NCBI RefSeq assembly: GCF_001561995.1 | Contig: NZ_LLWC01000022.1 | Span: forward strand, 1 to 64,000 | DNA from: Polycladidibacter hongkongensis | GTDB lineage: Bacteria > Pseudomonadota > Alphaproteobacteria > Rhizobiales > Stappiaceae | DNA: 64,000 bases | Direction of reading: 5' to 3' | Part shown: positions 29,714 through 39,555 of the stretch, piece after piece | Position numbering within the stretch: the first letter of the stretch is position 1 | Layout: each line of letters begins with the position of its first letter | Made by a program: the position numbers and the translations under genes | Notes under the pieces: model-generated | What the model was told of the DNA's origin: nothing | The model's input: only the letters and a program-made list of their open reading frames with translations | The model's database searches: none

Positions 29714-30859
29714 ATGCGCCAATCCAAGCGCACGCTCGGCATTGCCGCCGCTATTTCTGCCATCACCGCCTTTGGCTTTGCCATGTCTGCCGTCTGGCCG
29801 CTGCTCTCGCTCGTTCTTGCCGCGCGTGGCCATTCAACCGACGCCATCGGCCTCAGTGCAGGTCTCGCTGGCGCAGGTGCCCTCGCCTCGTCCTTTCTAA
29901 CCCTGCCAATTGCTCGGCGTTTTGGCTTTCTCACCACCTTGCTCGGCGCGCTTATCCTGTGTGCGCTAAGTCTGCCGCTCTTTCACCTAATACCCTCTTT
30001 CTGGGCTTGGATTCCACTGCGCTTCACCTTTCACGTGCTTGTCACCGGCGTGTTCATCCTTGCAGAAATCTGGATCACCCTAGAGGTCGAAGACAAGCAC
30101 CGCGGCATCGTTCTGGGCATCTATGGCACTGCCCTTTCCGTGGGCTTAGCAACTGGCCCCTTAATCTTAAAAGCCTTTGGCACCGTCGGAGGCGCACCCT
30201 TTTATGCCATAGCCGCCTGCCTGCTGCTCGCAGTTCTCCCGGTTCTGCTTGGCAGGAGGGCAGCGCCTAAACTGACACAACCTGCGAAAAGCCGTTTGTT
30301 GCCGCCTCTCACCATGCCCGCAGTCCTGCTTTGCAGCTTTGTTTTCGCCGCCGTTGATCTCGCCTTCACCGCTCTCATGCCAATCTACGGCCTGCACCGC
30401 GGTTTCTCACCGGAAAACGCCGCCCTTGTCCTTGCCATGTTTCCACTGGGCAGCATTCTCCTGCAAATCCCGCTTGGCTACGTGGCAGATCGCATTCCCC
30501 GCATTTACGTGCTGCAATTCTGCGCGGTCGGTGGTGTGCTCTTGCCCATCCTCATGTACGCCCTCCCCTTGAGTTTAAGTGCTTTCCTCGCCTTAATCAT
30601 GCTCTGGGGCGGTCTATTGGGTGGTCTTTACACAGTTGCCCTTGCCCTACTTGCCCAAAACGCTACTCCGGACGAGTTGCCGGATCTCAACGCTGCTTTT
30701 GTCCTGTGGAACACATTGGGCATGGTCGCCGGACCTGTCATCGCTGGCGGCATTATGAGCACTGCCGGAACGCCGGCACTGCCTTTGGGCTTTAGCGGAT
30801 TTGCGGCAATTCTCCTGTGTGTCCTGCTCTTTAGTGCCAGAAACTACACGCAGAATTAA
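29714..30859 (+). CDS. MFS transporter (YfkF/YcaD-like)
   Basis: An inner-membrane transporter of the major facilitator superfamily with about twelve hydrophobic helices in two bundles. The YfkF-type signature is seen in the middle ([19 protein letters not shown]) and [15 protein letters not shown] in the second half (loop motif). The substrate is unknown; drug or sugar efflux is usual for the family. The start is uncertain. I take the ATG at 29714, which leaves a short basic N-terminus before helix 1, but ATGs at 29693 and 29609 are in frame and none has a clear ribosome binding site. Confidence 0.82.
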   Translation: MRQSKRTLGIAAAISAITAFGFAMSAVWPLLSLVLAARGHSTDAIGLSAGLAGAGALASSFLTLPIARRFGFLTTLLGALILCALSLPLFHLIPSFWAWIPLRFTFHVLVTGVFILAEIWITLEVEDKHRGIVLGIYGTALSVGLATGPLILKAFGTVGGAPFYAIAACLLLAVLPVLLGRRAAPKLTQPAKSRLLPPLTMPAVLLCSFVFAAVDLAFTALMPIYGLHRGFSPENAALVLAMFPLGSILLQIPLGYVADRIPRIYVLQFCAVGGVLLPILMYALPLSLSAFLALIMLWGGLLGGLYTVALALLAQNATPDELPDLNAAFVLWNTLGMVAGPVIAGGIMSTAGTPALPLGFSGFAAILLCVLLFSARNYTQN

Positions 30860-31020
30860 GAACTGATCTTGACTTTGGCCGCATGTTGAGTAGTGTGCGC
30901 GCTGAATTCCCTATTGGGTTCTTCGAGTCTTTGCGCGCCGCGATGGCAGCCGCAAAGCCAACAAGACCCGAGCGAACAATCCGGCCATGCATGGGCCGAC
31001 AACAAACAGGATCCTTAGCG

Positions 31021-31188
31021 ATGGCAAAGGCGGCAACCGTTAAAATCAAGCTGAAGTCTACCGCAGACACCGGCTACTTCTACGTCACCAAGAAAAACTC
31101 TCGCACCATGACCGAGAAAATGGTGAAGCGTAAATACGACCCAGTAGCGAAAAAGCATGTCGAATTTAAAGAAGCAAAAATCAAATAA
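31021..31188 (+). CDS. rpmG: 50S ribosomal protein L33
   Basis: L33, 55 residues, in the large ribosomal subunit near the E site. The sequence follows the family ([13 protein letters not shown], then [11 protein letters not shown] and [18 protein letters not shown]). The zinc-binding cysteines of some L33 forms are absent, as in the C-minus type common in Alphaproteobacteria. The ATG at 31021 follows AGGATCC. A strong terminator stands 24 bases after the stop. Confidence 0.97.
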   Translation: MAKAATVKIKLKSTADTGYFYVTKKNSRTMTEKMVKRKYDPVAKKHVEFKEAKIK

Positions 31189-31211
31189 GCATCTGCTTAG
31201 CTTGATCTTTT

Positions 31212-31238
31212 AAAAAGGCGCCGCGTGGCGCCTTTTTT
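31212..31238 (+). terminator. terminator after rpmG
   Basis: AAAAAGGCGCC, GCGT and GGCGCCTTTTTT form a perfect GC stem followed by a run of six T residues. It is a classic rho-independent terminator. Confidence 0.9.
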
Positions 31239-31240
31239 AT

Positions 31241-32111
31241 ATGGAGATTTTTCTCCTACGCGCTTAGGCAAGCCCTCCACGAGGCCCCACTGGCTTCATA
31301 CGCAAAATGCGCAAAGCGGCCCGGCAGGCACAAAGCCAGCTCCGCACCAGTTGCGCAGCGCATAATTTAAATTCCTACGGATCTTGGATTTGCAAATAAA
31401 GGTGGCCGACGAGAAGCGGATGACACGAGGAGGCCACTCAGAACCCGATAACTCGCCGGCCAACCCCACGGTCTCAGGAAATGCGGCGGACCCGAGTGCT
31501 CCGTAGGGTAATGTATATGTCAGCACACAGTGGAAACCAATTCTCGCCACCAATTTGACTGTGAAACGGTAAACCACCAAACTTGCAAGCCAAGAATTGC
31601 AATAATTAGGCTGGTAGTAAAGCAACAAAGCTTGACAACTGCGCAAAACCGAAAAGATTCAGTGTCTATGCACAACAAATCCCGCTTTAGTTAAAGATTA
31701 CTAGACAATTTCAACAGTTAACAACCGTCAAATCGCACCTTACATACCAGAAGTTTTCTATAGGCCTCTTTCACTAGCTAAATGCTGTGGTGAATTCAAA
31801 GGGGGTAGATATCAAAGGGCGCAGTGAGATTCTTTACCGCCACGCAGACCATTCAATATCATTTCCGCTGCCTCGCCTGATTTCATAGACATTCGCAAAG
31901 CCAAAACCTTTGCATCAGGCGCCGTACAAAAGGCAGCCACGCCAAACCAGTCAACCTGTCAACAGACAGCAACTGCAATACTTCTATCTCCGCTCTCGAC
32001 AAGTCAATCTTACTACTGCACCCAGCATAGTTTTGGCTACGCGCGTTGCCGCATGGAAAGCCCGATGGGTCTAGGCTCCTGCTGCAAAAAGGCGCGAGAT
32101 AAGCACGATGG
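31241..32111. other. long gene-free gap between rpmG and divK
   Basis: About 870 bases with no credible gene. A 116-codon minus-strand frame (31296-31646) has no recognisable domain or ribosome binding site. In many Hyphomicrobiales pleD lies between divK and rpmG; I see no GGDEF or receiver remnant here. At 31451-31497 nested inverted repeats (ACTCG with CGAGT, CCG with CGG) could form an RNA stem, and GTGGCC/GGCCAC repeats flank 31406-31436. Confidence 0.5.
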
Positions 32112-32477
32112 CTAGCCGAGGAAAGACTTTACTGTACCAATAAAACTGGCAACTGATATCGGCTTGGAGATATAGGCCTCGCACCCACCTTGGCGAATGC
32201 GCTCTTCATCCCCCTTCATAGCAAAGGCAGTGACAGCTATGACCGGAATCCCCTTCAAGCTTTCGTCTTCTTTCAACCACTTTGTCACTTCCAATCCTGA
32301 TACTTCTGGCAATTGGATATCCATAAGAATCAAGTCTGGAAGATGTGTTTTTGCAAGCTCTAACGCAGCCATGCCATTGCGCGATTGCAAGGTGGCATAA
32401 CCGTGCGCTTCCAATAGGTCATTAAACAGCTTCATGTTGAGTTCATTATCTTCAACAATCAGCACAGTCTTCGGCAT
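32112..32477 (-). CDS. divK: cell-cycle response regulator DivK
   Basis: A single-domain receiver of 121 residues. It relays polarity and cell-cycle signals between the DivJ/PleC kinases and DivL/CckA. The phosphorylation site is Asp53 ([20 protein letters not shown]). The acidic pocket is D10 with neighbouring E9, the switch residues are in VTAFAM (Thr near 83), and the lysine is in YISKPISV. The length and near-complete match to the DivK pattern make the assignment strong. It is divergent to a DUF3572 gene, as in related genomes, but without an adjacent pleD. Confidence 0.93.
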   Translation of the reverse strand: MPKTVLIVEDNELNMKLFNDLLEAHGYATLQSRNGMAALELAKTHLPDLILMDIQLPEVSGLEVTKWLKEDESLKGIPVIAVTAFAMKGDEERIRQGGCEAYISKPISVASFIGTVKSFLG

Positions 32478-32607
32478 TACATTATTCCCGTTTGCGCATA
32501 GAAAAGGCCTCTTACCTTTTCAAGCAACGCAGATAGCAGTATAGCAATCCATTCTAAGGCGCTGTTCCTTAGTAAATCAGGATTCGTTTCAGAAAGGCAA
32601 ACACCAA

Positions 32608-32907
32608 GTGGCACTTGAAAAAAAAGCATCACTATCGGTTGAAACTGCACAAGAAATTGCTGTTGGTGCCCTCGCATTCCTTGCCCGAAACCCGGAGCAC
32701 CTCGGGCGCTTCCTCTCCCTCGCTGGAATTGGCCCTGCTGAAATTCGCGAAGCCGCTCAGGAACCGGAATTCCTTGCCGGTGTGCTTGAGTTTTTTATGG
32801 AAGACGAACAACTTCTTCTCGCCTACACACAAAACGCAAATATCCGCCCCACCAATATCGCTCGGGCCCATCTTGCATTAGCCAACCCAGATGGAATTTT
32901 GAACTAG
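32608..32907 (+). CDS. DUF3572 protein
   Basis: A 99-residue alphaproteobacterial protein recognised by ETAQEIAVGALAFLARNPEH, LGRFLSLAGIGPAEIREAA and VLEFFMEDEQLLLAY. It looks all-alpha and cytosolic. No function is known, but it is regularly placed next to divK. The GTG at 32608 follows AAAGG. Confidence 0.88.
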   Translation: MALEKKASLSVETAQEIAVGALAFLARNPEHLGRFLSLAGIGPAEIREAAQEPEFLAGVLEFFMEDEQLLLAYTQNANIRPTNIARAHLALANPDGILN

Positions 32908-33084
32908 CCACACTTCCCTGTGGCCACTCAGCGCGAATAACACCCCCATAGCCCGACTCACCGATTTAGTGTAGGAACGAAAAAAGAACACTAAAACTCC
33001 CTTGAGTTAAAGGGCAGGTTGGCAGGGATGAATTGTTAGGGACAGATTCTAAGAGAAGACCTCCAAATCAGACGGGGTATTACT

Positions 33085-34395
33085 ATGTCGTCAGATAAAA
33101 AGGGCCGGTCAAACAGCCACCAAGGCGCTCAAGGGGTTCCGCTCTGCCGGGATTGTGGACACCGCGAAGTGACCCGCTCGCACAGGTGCGCTCGCTGCGG
33201 CAGTCCCCGCGTAATCTCACATCCGGAATTGGATAGCCTTGAGATTGCACATATTGACTGTGATGCCTTTTTCGCATCAGTTGAAAAGCGTGACAACCCA
33301 GGCCTCATCGACCAGCCCGTCATTGTCGGTGGAGGAAAAAGAGGCGTTGTTTCAACGTGCTGCTACATTGCCCGAATGTATGGCGTTCGCTCGGCTATGC
33401 CCATGTTCAAAGCCCTCAAAGCCTGCCCGCACGCGGTAGTGGTAAAGCCGCGAATGAGCGTGTATAGCGCGGTCGGCAAGCAAATTCGGCAAGCCATGAT
33501 GGAACTAACACCCATGGTTCAGCCGCTCTCTATCGATGAGGCGTTCTTGGACCTATCAGGAACACAGCGGCTGCATAAAGCCAGCGCAGCGCAGTCATTG
33601 GCACGATTTGTACGCGAGGTCGAAACAAACATAGGCATAACCATGTCCGTCGGCCTGGCCCCGAACAAGTTCTTGGCAAAAATTGCCTCCGATTTGGAAA
33701 AGCCCCGCGGCTTTTCGATTATCGGATCTTCCGAGGCAAAAGAGTTCCTCGCAGATAAGCCCACCTCCATCATCTGGGGAGTTGGCAAAGTTCTGCAGCG
33801 CAAACTAGCGGAAAACGGCCTGCAAACTGTCGGTCAACTACAGCAGGCCGACCCAAGCATGTTGGCAAGAACCTACGGTGCCATGGGCCTTCGCCTCGCT
33901 AAGTTGTGTCAAGGCGAGGACGATAGATCAGTCACCCAACCTGAAAAAGCAAAGAGCATCAGCAACGAAGTCACATTCAACTACGACATCTCATCCTATA
34001 AAGAGTTGAGCGCAACACTCTGGCTCCTCGCTCAAAAAGTCTCAGACCGCGCCAAGGGTTCGGCCACCGCAGGTCGCACAGTCGCATTAAAACTAAAGGA
34101 CGAAAATTTTAAGACCATTAGTAGATCGCGCCACCTCGGCGAACCAACTCAACTGGCCGACATCATCTTCCGTGTTGCCGATGCCCTGCTGCAACCCGAA
34201 ACACAGAATGGGCGCCGCTACCGGTTAATTGGTGTTGGCATTGCCGACTTGGAGCCAACAGATGGCAGCGATCCGCAAGACTTGCTTGATAATCAAGCGT
34301 CAAAGCGTGCAAGTGCCGAACGCGCGATGGATGATTTACGAAACCGGTTTGGTGATAAAAGCGTCACCATGGGCCGCGGGTTGAAAACCAAATAA
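33085..34395 (+). CDS. dinB: DNA polymerase IV with N-terminal zinc ribbon
   Basis: A Y-family translesion polymerase of 436 residues. The catalytic palm motifs AHIDCDAFFASVEKRDNP and QPLSIDEAFLDLSG supply the metal-binding acids, SVGLAPNKFLAKIASDLEKP is typical of DinB, and a little-finger domain follows. The first 40 residues carry a zinc ribbon (Cys 21/24 and 35/38) that E. coli DinB lacks and that is common in alphaproteobacterial homologues. A beta-clamp-binding tail is not obvious. The start is preceded by GACGGGGT. It is a single gene. Confidence 0.94.
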   Translation: MSSDKKGRSNSHQGAQGVPLCRDCGHREVTRSHRCARCGSPRVISHPELDSLEIAHIDCDAFFASVEKRDNPGLIDQPVIVGGGKRGVVSTCCYIARMYGVRSAMPMFKALKACPHAVVVKPRMSVYSAVGKQIRQAMMELTPMVQPLSIDEAFLDLSGTQRLHKASAAQSLARFVREVETNIGITMSVGLAPNKFLAKIASDLEKPRGFSIIGSSEAKEFLADKPTSIIWGVGKVLQRKLAENGLQTVGQLQQADPSMLARTYGAMGLRLAKLCQGEDDRSVTQPEKAKSISNEVTFNYDISSYKELSATLWLLAQKVSDRAKGSATAGRTVALKLKDENFKTISRSRHLGEPTQLADIIFRVADALLQPETQNGRRYRLIGVGIADLEPTDGSDPQDLLDNQASKRASAERAMDDLRNRFGDKSVTMGRGLKTK

Positions 34396-34642
34396 GGCCT
34401 TTCCAGCCTACCTACGCAGCATTGCGCGCTACCCGCCAAATTCAGCTTAATAACGAACTTCGGAGGCACGAAGTTTTTGCCCAGCCGTTATACGTTTGAT
34501 AGTTCAGCAGCTTTCCCCAAGCCAAAACCGGCAACCACTTGTCAGGCGCTTGATTCTATTACAACCTTGGCGCTTAGTTTTCCCTGTATCCCGCCAAGGG
34601 ACGCCGCACTCTGCGTGCGCCGATTTTATCAAAGGTATAACA

Positions 34643-35110
34643 ATGACCAGCATAATCGAGCAGCGCCTCGCCTCACTCGATATCACCCTTCCAGAAGCTG
34701 CAGCACCCGCTGCCAATTACGTGCCATTTGTTCGCAGCGGCAATCAGCTGTTTGTTTCCGGCCAGCTCCCCATGCAAGACGGCGAACTCGCAATTAAAGG
34801 TAAGCTTGGCGCCGATGTTACGTTGGAAGAAGGTCGCCAAGCCGCTCGCCTTTGTGCCATAAATCTGCTGGCTCAAGCCAAAGCGGCAACAAGCGACCTT
34901 GCAAAGGTTGCCCGCCTCGTCAAGATCGTCGGCTTTGTCAATTCAACCGCAAGCTTCGAGCAGCAACCGGCGGTTATCAATGGCGCATCCGATCTGCTCG
35001 TTGAGGTAATGGGCGAAAGTGGTCGTCACGCCCGTTCCGCCGTAAGCGCCGCCAGCCTGCCATTCTCCGCCGCGGTAGAAATTGAAGCAATTTTTGAAAT
35101 TGCCGACTAA
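34643..35110 (+). CDS. RidA family protein
   Basis: A 155-residue RidA/YjgF-type protein. Relatives hydrolyse reactive enamine/imine intermediates from PLP enzymes. The sequence has the PEAAAPAANYVPFVRSGNQL and FVSGQLPMQDGELAIKG segments of the second alphaproteobacterial RidA subgroup, with a VRLVKIVGFVNST-like central strand region. The ATG at 34643 follows AAAGG. It is the first of a plus-strand run, RidA-GDPD-DUF482-HIT, found together in related bacteria. Confidence 0.9.
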   Translation: MTSIIEQRLASLDITLPEAAAPAANYVPFVRSGNQLFVSGQLPMQDGELAIKGKLGADVTLEEGRQAARLCAINLLAQAKAATSDLAKVARLVKIVGFVNSTASFEQQPAVINGASDLLVEVMGESGRHARSAVSAASLPFSAAVEIEAIFEIAD

Positions 35111-35126
35111 TCTGAAAGAACAGAGA

Positions 35127-35897
35127 ATGACAGCTTTGCCATGGCTCACTGCCCGGCCAATCGCACATCGTGGCCTACATGACAAAACCAAAGGCGTGAT
35201 TGAAAACAGCCGCAGCGCAGTAAAAGCAGCAATCGCCGATGAATACGCTATCGAGGTTGATCTGCAAGAGACTGCAGATGGCCAAGCTGTCGTCTTTCAT
35301 GATGAAACTCTGGAGCGGCTTACCGGTGCCTCTGGTGCAACCGTGGCCAAGCCTCTCGCGGAGCTTCAGGAAATCCAGCTTGATTTTGGCGAGAACACCG
35401 CAAGAGCGACCGATAAAATCTGGTCTCTAGCGCAGTTACTGGAGCTGACCGCAGGCCGGACACCACTAATCATCGAGTTAAAGTCACTCTATCAACCCGA
35501 TGGCCAACCGCGTTTCTTAGCACACGTCGCCGAGCTTTTAAGCGCGTATCAGGGCCATGTGGCAGTAAAATCTTTCGACCCTGCCATGCTCCGCGCCATG
35601 CGACGCCTCGCCCCGCATATTCCAAGGGGGGCCTTGTCCATGAGCCGCCTTGGCGAAGATGAAAAGCGTAACTTTAGCCTTGCCTTAAAGCTACTCGCAC
35701 CGACAATGCTGCATATGGTTGGCACAAAACCAAGCTTTGTTTCCTACCGCGTCCATGACCTCCCCGCACTTGGGCCGCAAATCTACAAGTATCTGTTTGG
35801 CTTACCCATTATGACATGGACAGTACGCACAGCAGATGATCGTATACGTGCTGAGCGATTTGCCGATCAGATGGTGTTCGAAGGCTTCACTCCATAG
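35127..35897 (+). CDS. glycerophosphodiester phosphodiesterase
   Basis: A 256-residue GDPD TIM-barrel enzyme that splits glycerophosphodiesters into glycerol-3-phosphate and an alcohol. The catalytic region has IAHRGLHDKTKGVIENSRSA (His and Arg), the acidic EVDLQETADGQAVVFHDE (metal ligands and second His) and IIELKS. No signal peptide is present, so it is cytosolic. It lies 16 bases after the RidA gene. The start is the ATG at 35127. Confidence 0.92.
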   Translation: MTALPWLTARPIAHRGLHDKTKGVIENSRSAVKAAIADEYAIEVDLQETADGQAVVFHDETLERLTGASGATVAKPLAELQEIQLDFGENTARATDKIWSLAQLLELTAGRTPLIIELKSLYQPDGQPRFLAHVAELLSAYQGHVAVKSFDPAMLRAMRRLAPHIPRGALSMSRLGEDEKRNFSLALKLLAPTMLHMVGTKPSFVSYRVHDLPALGPQIYKYLFGLPIMTWTVRTADDRIRAERFADQMVFEGFTP

Positions 35898-36033
35898 GTG
35901 AAGGGAGGTTGCACCACTTGCCCATACTTGCAGAAGGGCAACGCCTATGCTTTGCTTGCCATGCCAACGCCGCAACAATGCGCGCAACAAAACGCGCAAC
36001 ACGCAACAAAACGCATGAACATGAGAGGCCCCT

Positions 36034-37308
36034 TTGACTTCGCAGCTCTCCCTCTCTGTCGTCAATTCACTGCAAGAAGTGAGCGCTACCGCATGGCAAA
36101 CACTTGTTTTAGATACGGCCACGCGCCTTGGCTCTCCTCAGGATCTGGGCTGCGATCCACAAAACCCTTTTATTTCCCACGAGTTCCTCAGTGCTTTAGA
36201 GCGAACCGGTTGCGCCGCACCTGCCGCAGGCTGGTATCCAGCCCATATTCTCATGCACCGCGGCGAGCAATTGGTCGGCGCCGCCCCAGCCTATCTGAAA
36301 ACCAACTCACAAGGCGAGTATGTATTTGATCATGCTTGGGCCGACGCCTTTGAGCGCGCTGGAGGCGAATACTACCCAAAGCTACAATGCGCCACGCCGT
36401 TTACGCCGGTCAGCGCACCGCGCCTGCTCGTAGCCCATACTGAAAACCATCAGGAAATTGAAGCGCTATTACTTGCAGCATTAAAAGAACTGGCGCACGC
36501 TAATGACGCGTCCTCCCTACACCTGACATTCCTACCGGAGCCCCAGCGACACAGCCTCGCGGCACACGGCTTGCTTCAGCGAAACGATCAGCAATTCCAC
36601 TGGTGCAACAGCGGCTACACACATTTCGACAGTTTCCTCGCCGCGCTCGCATCTCGCAAACGCAAAGCCATTCGCAAGGAACGCCAGTCCATCATCGAGG
36701 CCGGGGTAAAAATCTCTTGGCTGCGCGGCCGCGATATCAGCGACAAGCATTGGCAGTGTTTCTTCGAGCTCTACCAACACACTGGCAACCGCAAATGGGG
36801 CCGCCCTTACCTCAATCAAGCGTTTTTTGCCGCGCTGGCAGAACAAATGCCACATGCCTGCCTGCTCATCTATGCAGAACAAAATGGAGCCCCTTTGGCC
36901 GCCGCGCTAAATATGATTGGCGAAACAACGCTCTATGGTCGCTACTGGGGGGCATACTCTTTCGTACCGCACTTGCACTTCGAGCTTTGTTATTATCAAG
37001 CGATCGACTATGCGATCCAGCATGGCTTACAGCGCGTCGAAGCCGGAGCACAGGGCGAACACAAACTCGCACGCGGATATGAGCCGGTCACCACCTACTC
37101 CGCCCATCATATATCCCATAAGGGCCTGCGCGATGCCGTAGCGCACTACCTTCAGCACGAGCGACAAGTCGTGGCGCACAATAAGCAAATTTTAGAACAG
37201 CACAGCCCGTTCAAGCAAACTGATCTGGCAAGCAAACCACACAAGCAGAGCGAGGCCAACTCTGCGCCTCATCTCACAGGAGACAATGATGACATCGACA
37301 AACTATGA
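36034..37308 (+). CDS. DUF482 / peptidogalycan-type GNAT acyltransferase
   Basis: A 424-residue protein of the DUF482 family (distant GNAT/FemAB-like fold). Typical segments are NPFISHEFLSALERTG near the start, KRKAIRKERQSIIEAG in the middle, GRYWGAYSFVPHLHFELCYY and VEAGAQGEHKLARGYEPV. The role is unknown; an aminoacyl or acyl transfer to envelope components is assumed for the wider family. The TTG start follows GAGAGG. It overlaps the HIT gene by 23 bases. Confidence 0.85.
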   Translation: MTSQLSLSVVNSLQEVSATAWQTLVLDTATRLGSPQDLGCDPQNPFISHEFLSALERTGCAAPAAGWYPAHILMHRGEQLVGAAPAYLKTNSQGEYVFDHAWADAFERAGGEYYPKLQCATPFTPVSAPRLLVAHTENHQEIEALLLAALKELAHANDASSLHLTFLPEPQRHSLAAHGLLQRNDQQFHWCNSGYTHFDSFLAALASRKRKAIRKERQSIIEAGVKISWLRGRDISDKHWQCFFELYQHTGNRKWGRPYLNQAFFAALAEQMPHACLLIYAEQNGAPLAAALNMIGETTLYGRYWGAYSFVPHLHFELCYYQAIDYAIQHGLQRVEAGAQGEHKLARGYEPVTTYSAHHISHKGLRDAVAHYLQHERQVVAHNKQILEQHSPFKQTDLASKPHKQSEANSAPHLTGDNDDIDKL

Positions 37309-37714
37309 CCCACAAAACATCTTTGCCAAAATTCTGCGCGGCGAACTGCCCTGCGAAAAGCTTTATGAAGACGAACATACCATTGCCATTATGGACATTA
37401 TGCCCCGCGCACCCGGTCACCTGCTGGTGATCCCCAAAGCGCCCTCCCGTAACCTGCTAGACATTGATGAAGACGCCCTGTGTGCCGCTATCAAAACAGC
37501 GCGTAAGCTGGCCATCGCGACAAAAGCCGCTTTTGCCGCTGATGGCGTCACCATGCAGCAATTTTCCGAACCGGCGGGCGGGCAAGTGGTGTTCCACACT
37601 CATATTCACGTGATCCCGCGCATGGATGATGTGCCGCTTGGCCCGCATGGCGGCCCCATGGCTGATGCAACAGAGCTAAAAGCCCACGCTGACAAAATCC
37701 GCGCGGCTCTATAG
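37286..37714 (+). CDS. HIT family protein
   Basis: A 142-residue histidine-triad nucleotide hydrolase (HinT-like). The triad lies in FHTHIHVIPRMDD near residues 100-112, and the early part has IFAKILRGELPCEKLYED. These enzymes remove the leaving group from AMP-linked compounds. AGGAGA precedes two adjacent ATGs (37286 and 37289). The frame overlaps the end of DUF482, indicating translational coupling. A terminator follows. Confidence 0.93.
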   Translation: MMTSTNYDPQNIFAKILRGELPCEKLYEDEHTIAIMDIMPRAPGHLLVIPKAPSRNLLDIDEDALCAAIKTARKLAIATKAAFAADGVTMQQFSEPAGGQVVFHTHIHVIPRMDDVPLGPHGGPMADATELKAHADKIRAAL

Positions 37715-37729
37715 CGCTTTTCCCGCTTC

Positions 37730-37760
37730 ACCAGCCAAAGCTGTTTCCTTTGGCTGGTCT
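37730..37760 (+). terminator. terminator after the HIT gene
   Basis: ACCAGCCAAAG and CTTTGGCTGGT make an 11-bp perfect stem with a 7-base loop, 16 bases after the stop and followed by CTTAAAT. Confidence 0.75.
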
Positions 37761-37854
37761 TAAATAACCAATTCATAACTTCTAGCAGCTTTAAAAGCTC
37801 AACCAGCTTAACTAGAATAAATTTCTCATATTAATAATAGATAGACATTGCCAT

Positions 37855-39555
37855 ATGACACATATTGCCATCGATCTTGGAACAACAAACTCGCTTCTTT
37901 CTTACTTTACCGAGGACGGACCCAAACTCATCCCGAACGCATTGGGTGAGTACCTCACGCCATCAGTGATCAGCTTCGCTGGCACCACGCTGCATGTGGG
38001 TGCGAGCGCCAAGGCGCGTCTCGTCTCTCATCCTGATGATACAGCAGCTCTGTTCAAACGCACCATGGGGGCCGAAAAGCCATACTCGCTTGGCAAAAAA
38101 AGCTTTACCGCCGTTGAACTCTCGGCCTTACTCCTCAAAACGTTAAAGCAGGACGCAGAAACCTACCTGCAAGGCCCTATCACCGACGCGGTCATTTCCG
38201 TTCCTGCCTATTTCAATGAAATGCAGCGCAAAGCAGTTAAAAGTGCCGCGGCCATGGCAGATTTACAGGTCGCCCGCCTGATTAACGAGCCGACGGCAGC
38301 AGCGCTGGCCTATGGCCTGCAAGACAAAGAAGAGGAAAGCACTTTCCTCGTCTTTGATTTAGGGGGCGGCACCTTTGATGTCTCGATCCTTGAAGTATTT
38401 GAGGGCGTCATGGAGGTGAAGGCCACTGCGGGAGATGCATATTTGGGCGGCGAGGATTTCACCGCTGCCATTGCCAACCACCTCATCGCGCAGGCCGCTG
38501 TATCAAGCAACCTCCCGCCAGAACAAGTGGCAGGCTACCCGCAGCTGCAACATCTGGCCGAGCAAGCCAAGCTGGCCTTGAGCGAGAAACACGAAGTCCA
38601 CTTGCAACTGGACACGCCGCCACTGCAACTTGACCTCGTGTTGACCCGTGAAAAGCTGGAGGAGATCACAGAGAACCTTAAACGACGCCTGCGCGCGCCG
38701 CTGGATCGGGTTATGTACGACGCTCGCCTTTCTCCCGAAGATCTTGATCGCGTGGTTCTCGTTGGTGGAGCCACCCGTATGCCGCTCGTTCGCTCATGGG
38801 TTTCGAAAATTCTGCGTAAGTTCCCAGAGGCAACCCTTGATCCAGACCAAGTGGTGGTCATGGGGGCCGCCGTTCAGGCCGGACTGATCAGCAAGAACAG
38901 CGCGCTTGATGATGTCGTGATGACCGATGTCAGCGCCTTCACCCTCGGCACCGAAATCGCGCAGGAAGTCAACGGCATCATTAAAGCGGGCTACTTCCAG
39001 CCGATCATCGAACGCAACAGTGTCCTGCCCATCTCCAGAGAACACATTTTTACAGCGATGGTGCCCGGCCAACGCGAGGTGAACATCAGTGTCTACCAAG
39101 GCGAAGCCCCACTCATTGAATCCAATCTCTTCTTGGGGGAAATCGACGTCCCCATTCCCTACAACAAAAAAGAACAGGAAAACATCGCAGTCCGTTTCAG
39201 CTACGATGTTTCGGGCCTGCTAGAGGTAGACACCAAGGTGCTTTCTACGGGCAAACGCAAAAGCCTGTTGCTCAAAAACTTGGCAGGCGAATTATCTGAA
39301 AAGGAAATCAAAACCCGCCTGAAAGAGCTGGCTCAGTATAAGGTCCACCCCAAAGATCAAGCGGAGAACCAGCGTCTGCGCGCCCATATCGAGCAGTGCT
39401 ACACCATGGCTAAAAACGCAGACCGCGATATACTGATGCAAATGCTCCGTGATTTTGACGCGCTTCTGGAAAAGCAAAACAGCTCGGATATCGAGGCAGC
39501 ACGAGAAAGCATCACGTCAAACCTAGCCGCATTCGAGGCCAATTATGTGCACTAA
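37855..39555 (+). CDS. hscC: Hsp70 chaperone HscC
   Basis: A DnaK-family chaperone of 566 residues, short like HscC rather than full-length DnaK. The nucleotide-binding motifs AIDLGTTNSLLSYF, VFDLGGGTFDVSILEVFEG and VLVGGATRMPLVRSWV are intact, and a substrate-binding domain occupies about 380-500. HscC is a specialised Hsp70 with its own J-protein partners. Its end overlaps the downstream J-protein gene by 11 bases, supporting that pairing. The ATG overlaps a CATATG; no strong Shine-Dalgarno is seen. The upstream region is AT-rich. Confidence 0.9.
   Translation: MTHIAIDLGTTNSLLSYFTEDGPKLIPNALGEYLTPSVISFAGTTLHVGASAKARLVSHPDDTAALFKRTMGAEKPYSLGKKSFTAVELSALLLKTLKQDAETYLQGPITDAVISVPAYFNEMQRKAVKSAAAMADLQVARLINEPTAAALAYGLQDKEEESTFLVFDLGGGTFDVSILEVFEGVMEVKATAGDAYLGGEDFTAAIANHLIAQAAVSSNLPPEQVAGYPQLQHLAEQAKLALSEKHEVHLQLDTPPLQLDLVLTREKLEEITENLKRRLRAPLDRVMYDARLSPEDLDRVVLVGGATRMPLVRSWVSKILRKFPEATLDPDQVVVMGAAVQAGLISKNSALDDVVMTDVSAFTLGTEIAQEVNGIIKAGYFQPIIERNSVLPISREHIFTAMVPGQREVNISVYQGEAPLIESNLFLGEIDVPIPYNKKEQENIAVRFSYDVSGLLEVDTKVLSTGKRKSLLLKNLAGELSEKEIKTRLKELAQYKVHPKDQAENQRLRAHIEQCYTMAKNADRDILMQMLRDFDALLEKQNSSDIEAARESITSNLAAFEANYVH

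Noticed and set aside
31296-31646. 116-codon minus-strand frame in the rpmG-divK gap
   Set aside because: No ribosome binding site, no domain, and irregular use of Cys/Trp codons; it may overlap a structured RNA but I cannot support a gene.
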